A stretch of 64,000 nucleotides of DNA, taken from contig NZ_JRQQ01000004.1 in NCBI RefSeq assembly GCF_001625325.1, positions 1 to 64,000 of the forward strand, written 5' to 3'. The position numbers and the translations under genes were made by a program. Source of the DNA: Croceicoccus estronivorus (GTDB taxonomy: Bacteria > Pseudomonadota > Alphaproteobacteria > Sphingomonadales > Sphingomonadaceae). Every line of letters starts with the position of its first letter. The stretch's first letter is position 1. Below are positions 1-8,684 of the stretch, piece after piece. Under the pieces are notes generated by a model. It did no database searches and had not been told where the DNA came from. It saw only the letters and a program-made list of their open reading frames with translations.

Positions 1-51
1 GGCAACTGCCTGCGTATCTGCTCCGCAGGTAGTGGATTTCCCCGATGCGAT

Positions 52-89
52 AAAAAAGACGGGGCGGAGACCATCGCCTCCACCCCGTC
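52..89 (-). terminator. Rho-independent terminator of the first amidohydrolase gene
   Basis: On the minus strand a G+C-rich stem (GACGGGG paired with CCCCGTC, continued inwards by GGAG/CTCC) is followed by six T residues (positions 52-57 read as A on the plus strand). It lies just downstream of the stop codon at 113. Positions 1-51 hold nothing I can assign. Confidence 0.8.
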
Positions 90-112
90 CCTGAACAATC
101 AGATGACTCTGC

Positions 113-1852
113 TTATTCGGCTGCCTGAGCGTACTGGAACTCCGGCGCGGGTGAGAGGAATTCGCCCGGGCGAGTACCTGTCGCACCCGAAGGGTCGAAG
201 GTCGGGGTGCCGTTCACCAGGGTAAGCCGCATCGGCGCGGGATCGCGCGTATAACGCCAGGTGACGCCGCCCATGCCATCGGGAGTGTCGAAGATCTTGC
301 GTTCTTCACGCCGCTCGATCTCGTCGATGTTGAACACGGTGATGTCGGCCGGGTTGCCGACTGCCAGCACGCCACGGCCTTGCAGGTTGAAATGCTCAGC
401 CAGCTTGCCGGTCTGTACGTGGACGGCTTCCTCGATCGTGATCTTGCCTTGACGGACATAGTAGGTGAACAACAACATGTTTTCACCCGGGCCGCAGAAC
501 ATCTGGGCGTGAGCCCCGGCGTCAGAGACGTTACCCGCCGACTTGGGGTCGCGGATAAGTTCGATGATCACTTCTTCGTTCATGGGGAACGGGGCCATGT
601 GAACGGTCGACTTCACGCCATTGCGAAGGATCCAGTCCGCCATCGCGTCAGAGCGATGCTCGATGCCGGTCATCTTCATGTAATCGACAAGCGTGAGATT
701 CATCGGGCCGACGCCATTGTCCGAATTGCGGAGCAGCAGACGGTCCGGGTTGTTCATGGGAGCATGGTCCCATGCCTTGGTGTCCCAGCTTTCACGGGCA
801 CGGGCGCGCCACTCGGGATCGGCCAGCAGCCGTTCCTTTTCTTCCCAGCTATCGGCCGTCACGACTTCATGCCACACGAAATCGCCGGACTGTGCGAAGA
901 TCAGCGACTTGGTAAGCGAGAGCGTGTTGGTCGGGGATACGTGAGTGTAGGCGGTCCAGAAATCACGACCATCCGCCTTGAGCTTTTCGTGCTGGGCCTT
1001 GAGGTTTTCAAGGATCGGCTTCTGGAAATCCAGTGTCGGCATCCCGCCCCACTGTACGCGAACGTCGAGACCTTCGGTCAGGCGAGCGAAGCGTGCGAGC
1101 GCATCCGGGCAAGTCAGCCGGATGAAGGTATCCATCACCACCTGGCACAGCGTTCCGGGGTGACGTTCGAGAACTTCGAACAGAGCCCGGTATTCCTTGT
1201 CCTCGGCTGCGAAGGTCGGCACGGGCCGCTCGTCGCCGTCGAAGTCGAGTTGATTGGTGGAAAGTCCGAGAGCGCCGGCCTTGCAGGCGTCATCCAGCAA
1301 CTCGCACATGCGTTCGATTTCTTCGTCGGTCGCCGCACGTGTCCAGGCGTCCAGGCCCATTACGGCGAGGCGAATGGCGATATGGCCGACAAACGCAGCG
1401 TAGTTGAGCGGCAGCTTGATGCGCGATGTCATCGATGCCTTGTATTCGGACCACTTGCGCCAGTCCCAGGGCAATTCGTTGACAAATGCTTCCTTGTCGA
1501 TGTCTTCGAAGAAGGCGAAAATCCCGACGATTTCGTCGCGGACCTTGGTGTCGTCGGAGATAGGAGCGGCAGAGAATCCGCAATTGCCCATGACAATCGT
1601 CGTTGCGCCATAGCCAGGCAGGGGGTTGAGATCGTTCTGCCACCACATCGTCGCGTCGAAGTGAGTATGGGTTTCGATGAAGCCGGGGGTTACGTAGCAA
1701 CCGCTCGCATCGACCACTTGCTCGTCCGGGCGAGGGGCGAGGTCGGAACCGATTTCAACAATACGTTCCCCGGAGACGCGAACGTCGGCCGGATAAGCTG
1801 GCGCCAGGGTCCCATCGACCACCGTACCGCCTTTGATCAGAAACTCTGCCAT
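113..1852 (-). CDS. N-acyl-D-amino-acid deacylase-family amidohydrolase (copy 1)
   Basis: A 579-residue cytoplasmic metallo-hydrolase of the amidohydrolase superfamily, D-aminoacylase branch. The metal motif HTHFD lies at residues 62-66. The Cys of NCGF near residue 91 is the usual bridging metal ligand of D-aminoacylases, and the late Asp of NVSDAGAH near residue 443 is the catalytic base. Length is normal for long family members that act on amides or related C-N bonds; the true substrate cannot be read from sequence. A strong AGGAGG-type ribosome site precedes the ATG. The gene is divergent from a TetR gene and resembles the protein at 20055-21809 along its whole length, including the shared ASGCYVTPGF segment. 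It has its own terminator, so it is probably monocistronic. Confidence 0.85.
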   Translation of the reverse strand: MAEFLIKGGTVVDGTLAPAYPADVRVSGERIVEIGSDLAPRPDEQVVDASGCYVTPGFIETHTHFDATMWWQNDLNPLPGYGATTIVMGNCGFSAAPISDDTKVRDEIVGIFAFFEDIDKEAFVNELPWDWRKWSEYKASMTSRIKLPLNYAAFVGHIAIRLAVMGLDAWTRAATDEEIERMCELLDDACKAGALGLSTNQLDFDGDERPVPTFAAEDKEYRALFEVLERHPGTLCQVVMDTFIRLTCPDALARFARLTEGLDVRVQWGGMPTLDFQKPILENLKAQHEKLKADGRDFWTAYTHVSPTNTLSLTKSLIFAQSGDFVWHEVVTADSWEEKERLLADPEWRARARESWDTKAWDHAPMNNPDRLLLRNSDNGVGPMNLTLVDYMKMTGIEHRSDAMADWILRNGVKSTVHMAPFPMNEEVIIELIRDPKSAGNVSDAGAHAQMFCGPGENMLLFTYYVRQGKITIEEAVHVQTGKLAEHFNLQGRGVLAVGNPADITVFNIDEIERREERKIFDTPDGMGGVTWRYTRDPAPMRLTLVNGTPTFDPSGATGTRPGEFLSPAPEFQYAQAAE

Positions 1853-1964
1853 TTCTCTCCTCCTTGTTATGTTCGATGACGCTATGATACAGCCGGAAAT
1901 CGGCTAAGCACATTTTGTTAATGACGTAAATTAAATTCAAATGATGAACAAGGGGTAATTCGAT

Positions 1965-2660
1965 ATGGCCGGGCAAAAGGGGACCGTGCTGCGCATCCGG
2001 CCTCGGGGACGACCTGCGGTATTGTCGGCTGAGGCGATCGTGGAAAAGGCGGTCGGGATGCTGGATGCGCACCCGACGGCGGAGCTTTCCATGGCTGCGA
2101 TTGCGCGCGAACTGGGTGTGTCCGCTCCGGCCCTCTATCGGTATTTTCCCGATTGGACTGCGCTACTTAACGCCATGTCGGCCGAGGTCTTTCGGGATTT
2201 TCCCGAGATACCCGAAGATCTGTCATGGGGCGATCAACTGCTGTTCTGGCAGAAGCAGGTTGTCAGCCTGTATCATCGGCATCGTGGCGTCATGATGCTC
2301 ATGGGATGGGATGGGCAGTTGGCAGGCCCTTGGCTGCGCGTGCAGATGCCGGTGCTGCTCGTGCTCAAGTACATGGGTTTCCGAGAGCAGGCGCTGGTGG
2401 AAACATCCGCGTGGTTCCTCGCCGGAACGCTTGGCCTGATTCGGACTTATCTGCCGGCCGATATGGAAGATGTGGCCAGCAGCAACCAGTTGGATCTGGA
2501 CAACGGCATTGGATACCTCACCGAGGAGCAGAGGCAGATGCTGGACGAGCAGAGGCCATGGATCACGTCCGGCAATACCGAACGGATATTGGAAACCGGC
2601 TTTCGCGCTCTGGTGGAAGGTGTGATCCAGGAACAGCGGCGGATTGGCGCGGCTGACTGA
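1965..2660 (+). CDS. TetR/AcrR-family transcriptional regulator
   Basis: A 231-residue one-component repressor. Residues about 22-68 form the TetR helix-turn-helix (AIARELGVSAPALYRYFPDW, with the typical YRYF recognition helix), followed by an all-helical ligand domain. It is divergent from the amidohydrolase at 113-1852, with 112 bp between them, and lies upstream of the TonB receptor at 3256. It is therefore a reasonable candidate to control either one. A purine-rich AAGGGG lies about nine bases before the ATG. The ligand is unknown. Confidence 0.85.
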   Translation: MAGQKGTVLRIRPRGRPAVLSAEAIVEKAVGMLDAHPTAELSMAAIARELGVSAPALYRYFPDWTALLNAMSAEVFRDFPEIPEDLSWGDQLLFWQKQVVSLYHRHRGVMMLMGWDGQLAGPWLRVQMPVLLVLKYMGFREQALVETSAWFLAGTLGLIRTYLPADMEDVASSNQLDLDNGIGYLTEEQRQMLDEQRPWITSGNTERILETGFRALVEGVIQEQRRIGAAD

Positions 2661-3255
2661 CCGTTATGTCCCGGCGTTTGTTTTGCCGCGTTTGCGGTAA
2701 GTGCCTCTGTTCGGGATGGCCGCGCCGATGAGCCCTGTAAACGAGGTTGCGCTACGATATTCGTGGCGGTGAGCATTGACGCGTTCTTGCTTCCGAAGGC
2801 AACCTCTTCGATAGTCAGCGCAAATGGGATTCGGCTGCGGTCATAAGACTCGCCGTTCCGCACCATTTGCATATCCGGCAGCAGCATCACGCAAATAGCC
2901 CCTGCCGACAGGAACCCCAAAATCTGGCGGATTTCCGCCGAAATTCGACGCGTCCGGGCAAGCATCGCTTTGCTGTTGACACTCACATATTTTAATTTAT
3001 GTGCTTTATAAAAGAGCAATAACTAATCGTCCGTAATTGGTCTGCGGCAGGGAAATCGCGGCCATCGAGCGGTGCCGGGAGGGATAGCGTCATGTTCTTC
3101 AGTCCATAATATCGCTGCGTGTTTCCTTCGGTGCATGCGTCCTGTTGGGACGCCGGGTCCGAAATTGAAATCATATCCAATGTGTTGAGTGCGTGAAGGC
3201 AGGGCGTTCGGCGTTCCTGACCTTTGATCGCGTCCCGGTTTGAGGAATGCCAATC
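2661..3255. other. Gene-free leader upstream of TonB receptor 1
   Basis: About 590 bases between the TetR gene and the receptor start. I see no convincing gene on either strand; the open frames here lack ribosome sites or run antisense into the TetR gene. The one structured element is the promoter-like palindrome at 2976-3003. If that promoter is used, the receptor mRNA has a leader of roughly 245 bases. Confidence 0.6.
2976..3003 (+). promoter_or_regulatory. Candidate promoter with overlapping palindromic operator
   Basis: A perfect sigma-70-type -35 hexamer TTGACA (2976-2981) is followed 16 bases later by TATGTG. Within it lies the inverted repeat CACATA (2984-2989) / TATGTG (2998-3003), with an A+T-only 8-base spacer. 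A palindrome across the spacer and -10 is where a repressor would block RNA polymerase. The nearby TetR protein is the obvious but unproven candidate. Confidence 0.4.
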
Positions 3256-5544
3256 ATGAAATTTGCCAAGACGACTGCCGGCCTGCTGGCCGGCGCCTCG
3301 ATGTTTGTTGCCGGAGCTGCTTATGCTCAGGCCGATCAGGCGCAAGAAGGTGGCCTGACGGAAATTATCGTCACTGCGCAGAAGCGCGAACAGAACCTTC
3401 AGGATGTGCCTATTGCGATCACGGCGCTGAGCACCGAAGCGCTTGAAAACAATCGCGTTACCAGCATCGGCAACCTGGACGGTCTTGCCCCCAACGTGAC
3501 AGTCAAGGATCAGGGTGATCCCAGTGCACCGTCAATCACCATTCGCGGGATTGGTTGCTGTGCGACGCTGAATGCGGTCGATCCTTCGGTCGGCATCTAC
3601 GTCGATGGCGTCTATATCGGACGTGCGAGTGGTGCACTGTTCGACCTCGCCGATATCGAGCGGATCGAAATCCTGCGTGGTCCGCAGGGCACGCTTTTCG
3701 GGCGCAACGCAACTGCCGGTGCCATGAGCCTGATCAGCCGTACGCCGAGCGGCGAACTGCGCATCAAGCAGGACCTGTCGTACGGCAACTATGATTCATT
3801 CCGTTCACGTACGTCCATCGACTTGCCGGCCTTTGGGCCGTTGAGCCTTTCGATGACTTACCTTCATGACGAATCCGCAGGATACAAGAAGAACTCGGCA
3901 GCTGGCCTGTCGATTGATTACGGTCCGTCCACGGAAGGCCGCTATGGGGTGCTGACCGCAGCGAAGAGGCTCGGCGCACGCAACACCGATGCTTTCCGTG
4001 TCGCGGCTCATCTGGAAGCGGCAGACGATCTCACGATCGACTACAAGTTCGACTATTCCGATACCCATGCAACTGGTGAGCCGGTGCAGGTCGTCGGATT
4101 CTCAGGCGGCGATGGCGGCGCCTATGCGGCCGCCATTCTTGGCGCGCAGAGCTACTTCGGCGGGCACACCAACATTGGCACGCGTCCGCTGGATGAAATC
4201 TACAATTTCAACACCGACCAGCACCTGCGCACTGGCGGCCACAGCCTCACAATGGAATGGAACGCCACTGACACCGTGACGCTGAAGAGCATCAGCGCCT
4301 GGCGTTGGATGAAGATCAGCCCGAACAGCTTCGACCTCGCGGCGAGCGGTGGCCTGGTCGATCCCGAAGGATCGGGCGCGCCTTACACCTTGCTCCAGTC
4401 GGTGCGGAAGACCAAGCAGCGCCAGTTCTCGCAGGAACTGCAATTGAACATTTCGACCGATCACGTCGATTTCGTCGGCGGCCTGTTCTATTTCAATGAA
4501 CGTTCGCCCGCTTATGACCCGCTGTACACGTTCCAGGCTTACCCGGATAACGTGGCCTTGCCGCCAGTTGGTGGTGTGACGAATTCGGTTTCGAAGAATG
4601 AATCCAAGGCGGCATTCGGTCAGTTGACCTATCATTTCTCGCCTTCGTTCGATCTTACCGGAGGTATCCGCGCCACGTGGGATCGGCGGTTCGTCGATAT
4701 CAGCAGCCTGCAGGGCGGTACGACAAACGTCGGGATTGGCGAGCACACCAGCAATTTCAGCAATATCGACTATACTGCGATCGCTTCGTGGAAGCCTCGT
4801 GACAATTTCACTGCCTATGCCAAGCTGACGACCGGCTATGTATCGGGTGGCATCGTTGCCGGTATTGCTTTCAACCCGGAAAAGCTGACGTCTTATGAAA
4901 TCGGCATCAAGGGTGACTTCTTCGATCGCAAACTGCGCGTGAATGCTGATGCGTACTACATGGATTACAAGGACCTGCAGGTGCAGCAGTTCCTCAATGG
5001 ACAGCTGGTATATGACAATGCCGGCAAGGCGAAGGTAAAGGGCTTCGAGGTCGAATTGCAGGCTGCGCCTGTTCGTGGCCTCACTCTCAATACCAACATC
5101 GGCTATCAGAAGTTCATCTATGAATCCTTCGTCGTTGGCGGTGTGGATGTTGGGCGCGACGGTCTCGACATCGCCACCCCGCGTGACGCACCGAAGTGGA
5201 ACCTCTCGCTGGGCGGACAGTACGACTTCGCGGAATTCAGCAATGGTGCGGTGCCGTTCGTTCGGATCGACGCGCGTTATCGTTCGAAGTCGGCCGCCAA
5301 TGTCGTGCCGATCGGTGTGCCTGAAACCGATGCGGTGGCCAAGCTGTCAGCCTACTGGCTGGTGGATGGCCGGATCGGCATCCGGGATTTCGATCTTGGC
5401 GGCGTGAAGGCAAACGTCTCGCTGTTCGGCAAGAATCTGTTCAACGAGCGTGAATTCCTGTTCATGAACAACCTCAGCACGGTTGTGGCAGGCGTCTTTA
5501 CGCGTCCGCGCACTTACGGGATCGATTTCTCGGTCGAATACTGA
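3256..5544 (+). CDS. TonB-dependent outer-membrane receptor 1
   Basis: A 762-residue outer-membrane beta-barrel that takes up a ligand using TonB energy. A signal peptide (ending near AYA|QA) precedes the segment EIIVTAQKREQNLQDVP, the usual TonB-box/plug start in sphingomonad receptors. The plug carries RGIG and LRGPQGTLFGRNATAG, and the C-terminus ends in an aromatic barrel strand (IDFSVEY). I chose the ATG at 3256 over the one at 3247 because GAGGA directly abuts 3247 and is correctly spaced for 3256. This receptor type usually serves organic substrates rather than siderophores, matching the catabolic context. A strong terminator follows, so it is transcribed apart from the SnoaL-like gene. 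Confidence 0.88.
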   Translation: MKFAKTTAGLLAGASMFVAGAAYAQADQAQEGGLTEIIVTAQKREQNLQDVPIAITALSTEALENNRVTSIGNLDGLAPNVTVKDQGDPSAPSITIRGIGCCATLNAVDPSVGIYVDGVYIGRASGALFDLADIERIEILRGPQGTLFGRNATAGAMSLISRTPSGELRIKQDLSYGNYDSFRSRTSIDLPAFGPLSLSMTYLHDESAGYKKNSAAGLSIDYGPSTEGRYGVLTAAKRLGARNTDAFRVAAHLEAADDLTIDYKFDYSDTHATGEPVQVVGFSGGDGGAYAAAILGAQSYFGGHTNIGTRPLDEIYNFNTDQHLRTGGHSLTMEWNATDTVTLKSISAWRWMKISPNSFDLAASGGLVDPEGSGAPYTLLQSVRKTKQRQFSQELQLNISTDHVDFVGGLFYFNERSPAYDPLYTFQAYPDNVALPPVGGVTNSVSKNESKAAFGQLTYHFSPSFDLTGGIRATWDRRFVDISSLQGGTTNVGIGEHTSNFSNIDYTAIASWKPRDNFTAYAKLTTGYVSGGIVAGIAFNPEKLTSYEIGIKGDFFDRKLRVNADAYYMDYKDLQVQQFLNGQLVYDNAGKAKVKGFEVELQAAPVRGLTLNTNIGYQKFIYESFVVGGVDVGRDGLDIATPRDAPKWNLSLGGQYDFAEFSNGAVPFVRIDARYRSKSAANVVPIGVPETDAVAKLSAYWLVDGRIGIRDFDLGGVKANVSLFGKNLFNEREFLFMNNLSTVVAGVFTRPRTYGIDFSVEY

Positions 5545-5607
5545 TCCACACTCGCCCCTGTCCCGCCGTTGGGATGGGGGCGGTGCCCAATCGGGTATGG
5601 TCTTGAA

Positions 5608-5650
5608 ATTCAGCCGCTTGCCTGTTGGGGCGAGCGGCTGAATGCTTTTG
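5608..5650 (+). terminator. Rho-independent terminator after TonB receptor 1
   Basis: A perfect 11-bp stem ATTCAGCCGCT / AGCGGCTGAAT (5608-5618 with 5633-5643) is followed by a short T run at 5646-5649. It sits 64 bases past the receptor stop codon. A weaker CGCCCC/GGGGCG hairpin lies just before it. Confidence 0.75.
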
Positions 5651-5791
5651 CAGGAACAGCCGTTGTCTGAAGCGTTGGCTGGCTGGCGTGGCGATTGTGA
5701 TCCCACGCTCGTCCGGCGGATGCATTGCAACCGTTGCGTTTCGGAGTCGGTTCCATAGGGTGCGCGATCACATAAACACCGGGGGACAGTC

Positions 5792-6367
5792 ATGAACGGA
5801 AAAACGCCTGAGGATGCATCGACAGGACATTTTTCAGAGCTTTCGAGCGATGCGATGTTTTCGATACAGGATCTGGCCGCCCGCGCCGAGATAGCCGATC
5901 TGGTTGCCCGCTACAGCCGGGCAGTGGACCGGAGGGATTTCCAGCTCCTGCTCAGTCTTTACGCGCCCGGTGCAATTCACAATCATGGCGAGGCATTTTC
6001 GGGTGAAGCAACCGGATTTGTGGAATGGCTGCGCCAATCCATGGGTACCATGATTACCCAGCATCTCGTCGGAAATATGATCGTGCGTGTATTTGGCGAG
6101 GAAGCCGAAGGGGAAGTCTACACCGTAAACCACCACATGATCGAAGCGGGTGATACGATCCAGTTTACCGCCGGTGGCCGCTATCTCGACCATTACATCA
6201 AAACAGAAGGCCGTTGGCTGTTCGCGCATCGCCGCCGTGTCGTCGACTGGTCGAGGGAGGAGCTTGCCAGCCCCAGCAGCCATACTGCGGGGGTCCTGCG
6301 TGGGACTGTCAGTTCCGACGATCCGTCCTATGACACTCTCGGTCGCATGACCAAGATGTTGGGGTAG
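5792..6367 (+). CDS. SnoaL/NTF2-like small protein
   Basis: A 191-residue cytoplasmic protein with the NTF2-like cone fold used by SnoaL-type cyclases, ketosteroid-isomerase-like enzymes and small dehydratases. The typical opening is seen at residues about 30-52 (DLAARAEIADLVARYSRAVD, then an Asp/Arg-rich turn and LLSLYAPGA). Family signals continue with HLVGNMIVRV and the beta strands near YLDHY and GRWLFAHRR. A GGGGGAC ribosome site precedes the ATG. Such proteins are common beside sphingomonad receptor/P450 catabolic sets. The reaction cannot be assigned. The IS element begins 39 bases past the stop and does not interrupt the frame. Confidence 0.78.
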   Translation: MNGKTPEDASTGHFSELSSDAMFSIQDLAARAEIADLVARYSRAVDRRDFQLLLSLYAPGAIHNHGEAFSGEATGFVEWLRQSMGTMITQHLVGNMIVRVFGEEAEGEVYTVNHHMIEAGDTIQFTAGGRYLDHYIKTEGRWLFAHRRRVVDWSREELASPSSHTAGVLRGTVSSDDPSYDTLGRMTKMLG

Positions 6368-6398
6368 TTGGGCAAGGCCAGTCTGTTCGGTTTGCCCC

Positions 6399-6406
6399 CA
6401 AAAAAG
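6399..6406 (+). repeat. Left 8-bp target-site duplication of the IS element
   Basis: CAAAAAAG directly abuts the left terminal inverted repeat and is repeated exactly at 9305-9312. Eight-base duplications are characteristic of IS1595-family transposition. Confidence 0.9.
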
Positions 6407-6428
6407 GGCGATTATATATTTTGCAAAC
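6407..6428 (+). repeat. Left terminal inverted repeat of the IS element
   Basis: Twenty-two bases, exact reverse complement of 9283-9304. It starts with GG, as IS1595 ends usually do. Confidence 0.9.
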
Positions 6429-6471
6429 ACACCTGATTCTGGTATGCTCTAAAGGGTAAGGAGTTAAGCCA

Positions 6472-7413
6472 GTGTCCGTCCTTTCGAAGCCCTATTTCCA
6501 CGACGAAGAAGCGGCCTTCCGCTATCTGGAAAGCATCGTCTGGACGGACGGAGCAACCTGCCCGCATTGCGGCGGCGTTGATCGCATTACCAAGGTCAAG
6601 GCGAACCCTGAAAAGCGCATTCGTGTCGGCCTGTGGCGCTGTGGCGACTGCAAGAAGCAGTTCACGGTCAAGGTTCGCACAGTGTTCGAGCATATGCGTC
6701 TTCCGTTGCACAAAGCGTTGCAGGCCGTCTATCTCATGACGAGTTCAAAGAAAGGCGTTTCCGCTCATCAATTACACCGCGTACTTGAGATTACCTACAA
6801 GACGGCTTGGTTTCTATCGCATCGCATCCGCGAATCCATGCGGTCGGGCGATCTGGCTCCGATGGGCGGAGATGGAGGCATCGTGGAGATCGACGAAACT
6901 TTCATTGGGCATGACCGCACCATCAAGCCCAAGGGAGATAAGAAGGGGCGCGGCTTTCACCACAAGTACAAGGTTCTCTCGCTTGTTGACCGCAATACAG
7001 GTCGCGCCCGATCCATGGTGGTGGACTCGCTGCGCGCCGCCGATCTGACCCCCATCCTGCAAGCGAATATCGATTACGAAGCGTTTGTAGTTACGGATGA
7101 GGCTGGCCAGTACAGGTTCCTTGACCAGCATTTTGCTCAGCACGATTTTGTCTCCCATGGTCGTGGCGAATATGGCCGTGGACAGATTCATACCAATACT
7201 ATCGAAGGCTACTTCTCGATCTTCAAGCGGGGCATGAAAGGCGTTTATCAACACTGTGGGAAGAAGCACTTGCACCGCTACGTCAGTGAGTTCGAGTTTC
7301 GCTATAACAACCGCGAAGCGAATGGTTTCAATGACCGCGACAGATCGCGGGAAGCACTACGCGGGATTGTCGGCAAGCGTTTAACCTATAGCAGCACTGG
7401 TCTCGAAGCCTGA
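6472..7413 (+). CDS. IS1595-family (ISXO2-like) transposase
   Basis: A 313-residue transposase that moves the 6407-9304 element. An N-terminal zinc ribbon (CPHC at about residues 24-27 and CGDC at about 56-59) is followed by a helix-turn-helix-like region (KGVSAHQLHRVLEITYKTAW). The DDE-type catalytic core then shows EIDETFIG (first Asp), VVTDEAGQY (second Asp) and HTNTIEGYFSIFKR (the N/E third position). The C-terminal FRYNNR block is typical of ISXO2. The start is GTG at 6472. The frame is intact, so the enzyme is probably active. Confidence 0.93.
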   Translation: MSVLSKPYFHDEEAAFRYLESIVWTDGATCPHCGGVDRITKVKANPEKRIRVGLWRCGDCKKQFTVKVRTVFEHMRLPLHKALQAVYLMTSSKKGVSAHQLHRVLEITYKTAWFLSHRIRESMRSGDLAPMGGDGGIVEIDETFIGHDRTIKPKGDKKGRGFHHKYKVLSLVDRNTGRARSMVVDSLRAADLTPILQANIDYEAFVVTDEAGQYRFLDQHFAQHDFVSHGRGEYGRGQIHTNTIEGYFSIFKRGMKGVYQHCGKKHLHRYVSEFEFRYNNREANGFNDRDRSREALRGIVGKRLTYSSTGLEA

Positions 7414-7559
7414 TCAGAAGATTGGACCGAAGGCCCGTAAGCGCAGTTTCAACGTTGGCGGACGAAGCCGCACCGCAAATCGCTAAAGAATTCATGTGGA
7501 CGGCAGTTGGGGCTTCCGCTATGAAAATGACCGCTTAGCAATGCCACGCATCAGCGTGG

Positions 7560-7600
7560 AAAGCCGTTGAGCCTCTAGGGGTTCGGCGGCTTTCGTTTTT
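7560..7600 (+). terminator. Terminator downstream of the transposase
   Basis: Stem AAAGCCG / CGGCTTT (7560-7566 with 7587-7593), with an inner GAGCC/GGTTC pairing, is followed by CGTTTTT. It lies inside the IS and separates the transposase from the cargo. Confidence 0.55.
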
Positions 7601-7603
7601 CGG

Positions 7604-7670
7604 TGGAGCCGCCGGGGATCGGACCCGGACCTTCGGCTTAGCAATGCCTCAGTAGCACCAGCTCGGCCCC
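7604..7670 (-). tRNA. tRNA-like sequence, possibly a degenerate tRNA-Ser(GCT)
   Basis: Read on the minus strand, GGGGCCG and CGGCTCC form a 7-bp acceptor stem (one G-U pair). It is followed by a discriminator A and CC, and a T-arm CCGGG-TCCGATC-CCCGG of canonical geometry. A TTGCTAA segment resembles a Ser(GCT) anticodon loop, but its flanks pair over only three bases, the D-arm is nearly absent, and the total is only 67 bases. I take it as a tRNA remnant or mimic carried by the element, not a proven functional tRNA. The 13-mer GCTTAGCAATGCC covering the anticodon part occurs again at 7533-7545. Confidence 0.35.
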
Positions 7671-7719
7671 ATAAACGGCAAGCTACTCCGCCTGATATTC
7701 GCGGCCTAATTCGCCATTA

Positions 7720-7745
7720 TATTCGCGGGAAATTAGCCGCGAATA
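7720..7745. repeat. Hairpin over the stop codon of the minus-strand cargo gene
   Basis: TATTCGCGG (7720-7728) and CCGCGAATA (7737-7745) form a perfect 9-bp stem whose loop contains the TAA stop of the cargo gene. Further TTCGCGG copies occur around 7697-7705 and 7777-7797. No T run follows, so it may stabilise the mRNA end rather than terminate transcription. Confidence 0.45.
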
Positions 7746-8374
7746 GGCGGTTTCCCTCGTTTTCCGGGACCTCGTAATTCGCGGAGCAATTCGCGGAATT
7801 GTTCACGTGAGATTGAATTTTTTGGATAGGCTGCACGGGTGGCGGTTAGCGCTTTTCCCTCCGTCACCTGCTCGCCAAATGCCTCAAGGTACACCGTCAG
7901 ATAGCGTTTCGTCTCTGCTGTGGGCAAAGGTGGGAGATCTGTGCCTGTTGGATCTACAACATCATCGCTATTTGCGACCGGGACTTCCGGGAAAGCAGTC
8001 GGATCAAAGCGAACGTCGAATAGTTCCATGCGGTTGGTCGGGCGCATTGGTGTAGTGTCAGGAAGGATCATTACCCCAACAAACGGCTCCTCATCGGTAA
8101 TCGTAATGTCCCCTGTTTCCCAAAAATCGGCGTCCAATTGTCGCCAGGGGTCAGCCCAGAACTCTGGGCGGATGGCCGTGGGTTCGCCTGTGCTGACCTG
8201 CCTGTTGTGACTAAAGGTTGCTGCTATCGAAACGATCTGTCCGCTCGCTAGGCGTCGGTATATCCAACGCTTGCGGATTTCTGCATCAGGCCATTTCCCG
8301 GCGAGCGATTCGAGTGCCTGTGCGGGTGTGAGCCAAGTTTGAAAATCGATTGCATCGCTGTCACCTGCGCTCAT
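7733..8374 (-). CDS. IS cargo protein of unknown function (213 aa)
   Basis: I do not recognise this protein. It has no signal peptide or membrane segment. The N-terminus (WLTPAQALESLAGKWPDAEIRKRWIYRRLASGQI) could be a small DNA-binding or regulatory helix bundle. The middle is rich in Trp and acidic residues (EFWADPWRQLDADFWETGDITI), and the C-terminus (YPKNSISREQFRELLRELRGPGKRGKPP) is basic and could bind nucleic acid. I start it at 8374, where GGAG lies five bases before the ATG; a longer frame reaches 8629 but has no ribosome site. It lies inside the IS and diverges from the three plus-strand cargo genes. Confidence 0.6.
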   Translation of the reverse strand: MSAGDSDAIDFQTWLTPAQALESLAGKWPDAEIRKRWIYRRLASGQIVSIAATFSHNRQVSTGEPTAIRPEFWADPWRQLDADFWETGDITITDEEPFVGVMILPDTTPMRPTNRMELFDVRFDPTAFPEVPVANSDDVVDPTGTDLPPLPTAETKRYLTVYLEAFGEQVTEGKALTATRAAYPKNSISREQFRELLRELRGPGKRGKPPIRG

Positions 8375-8684
8375 CCCCGCTCCGTTCGGATCTCTCCGAA
8401 TGGTGAGCAGGGAAACGCCTCGGAGTGCTGCGCTTTCGGTTGGCCGACCTATCCCTGCCATTGCGTGATAGCACATGGACATAAGACGCAAAGAGCCATA
8501 TCCAGTCAAAGCCGTCCGGGTCTGAACAGCCTTGATGGTGCACAACATGTGCAGAGCACGGAACCGCCGTATGTCGGGCGGCTCCCGGAATACAATAGCC
8601 TCTCGGCGAATACGGGAGGCGTGCTGCACCGTGCTCGCACGTGTTCAACCACCCGGCACCCGCCGGCAGATGAGAGCACGGTAA
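8375..8684. promoter_or_regulatory. Divergent control region of the IS cargo, with a 15-bp palindrome
   Basis: This 310-base gap separates the minus-strand cargo gene from the plus-strand cargo operon. It holds the palindrome TGCACA-ACA-TGTGCA (8539-8553), a plausible dimer-binding operator, and a GCCTC/GAGGC hairpin near 8600. No gene is visible. One cargo protein could bind here, which is inference. Confidence 0.4.

Noticed and set aside
380-1879. A 499-residue open frame on the plus strand
   Set aside because: It is the antisense of the amidohydrolase at 113-1852, has no ribosome site and shows no domain; G+C-rich antisense frames often stay open.
2447-3019. A 190-residue minus-strand frame extending from the receptor leader into the TetR gene
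   Set aside because: Half of it is antisense to the TetR gene, it has no ribosome site and no family features. The hydrophobic patch near its start is short.
6361-6406. A terminator formed by GGGCAA/TTGCCC after the SnoaL-like gene
   Set aside because: The stem is only six bases with a long loop and is followed by A residues, not T; it does not look functional.
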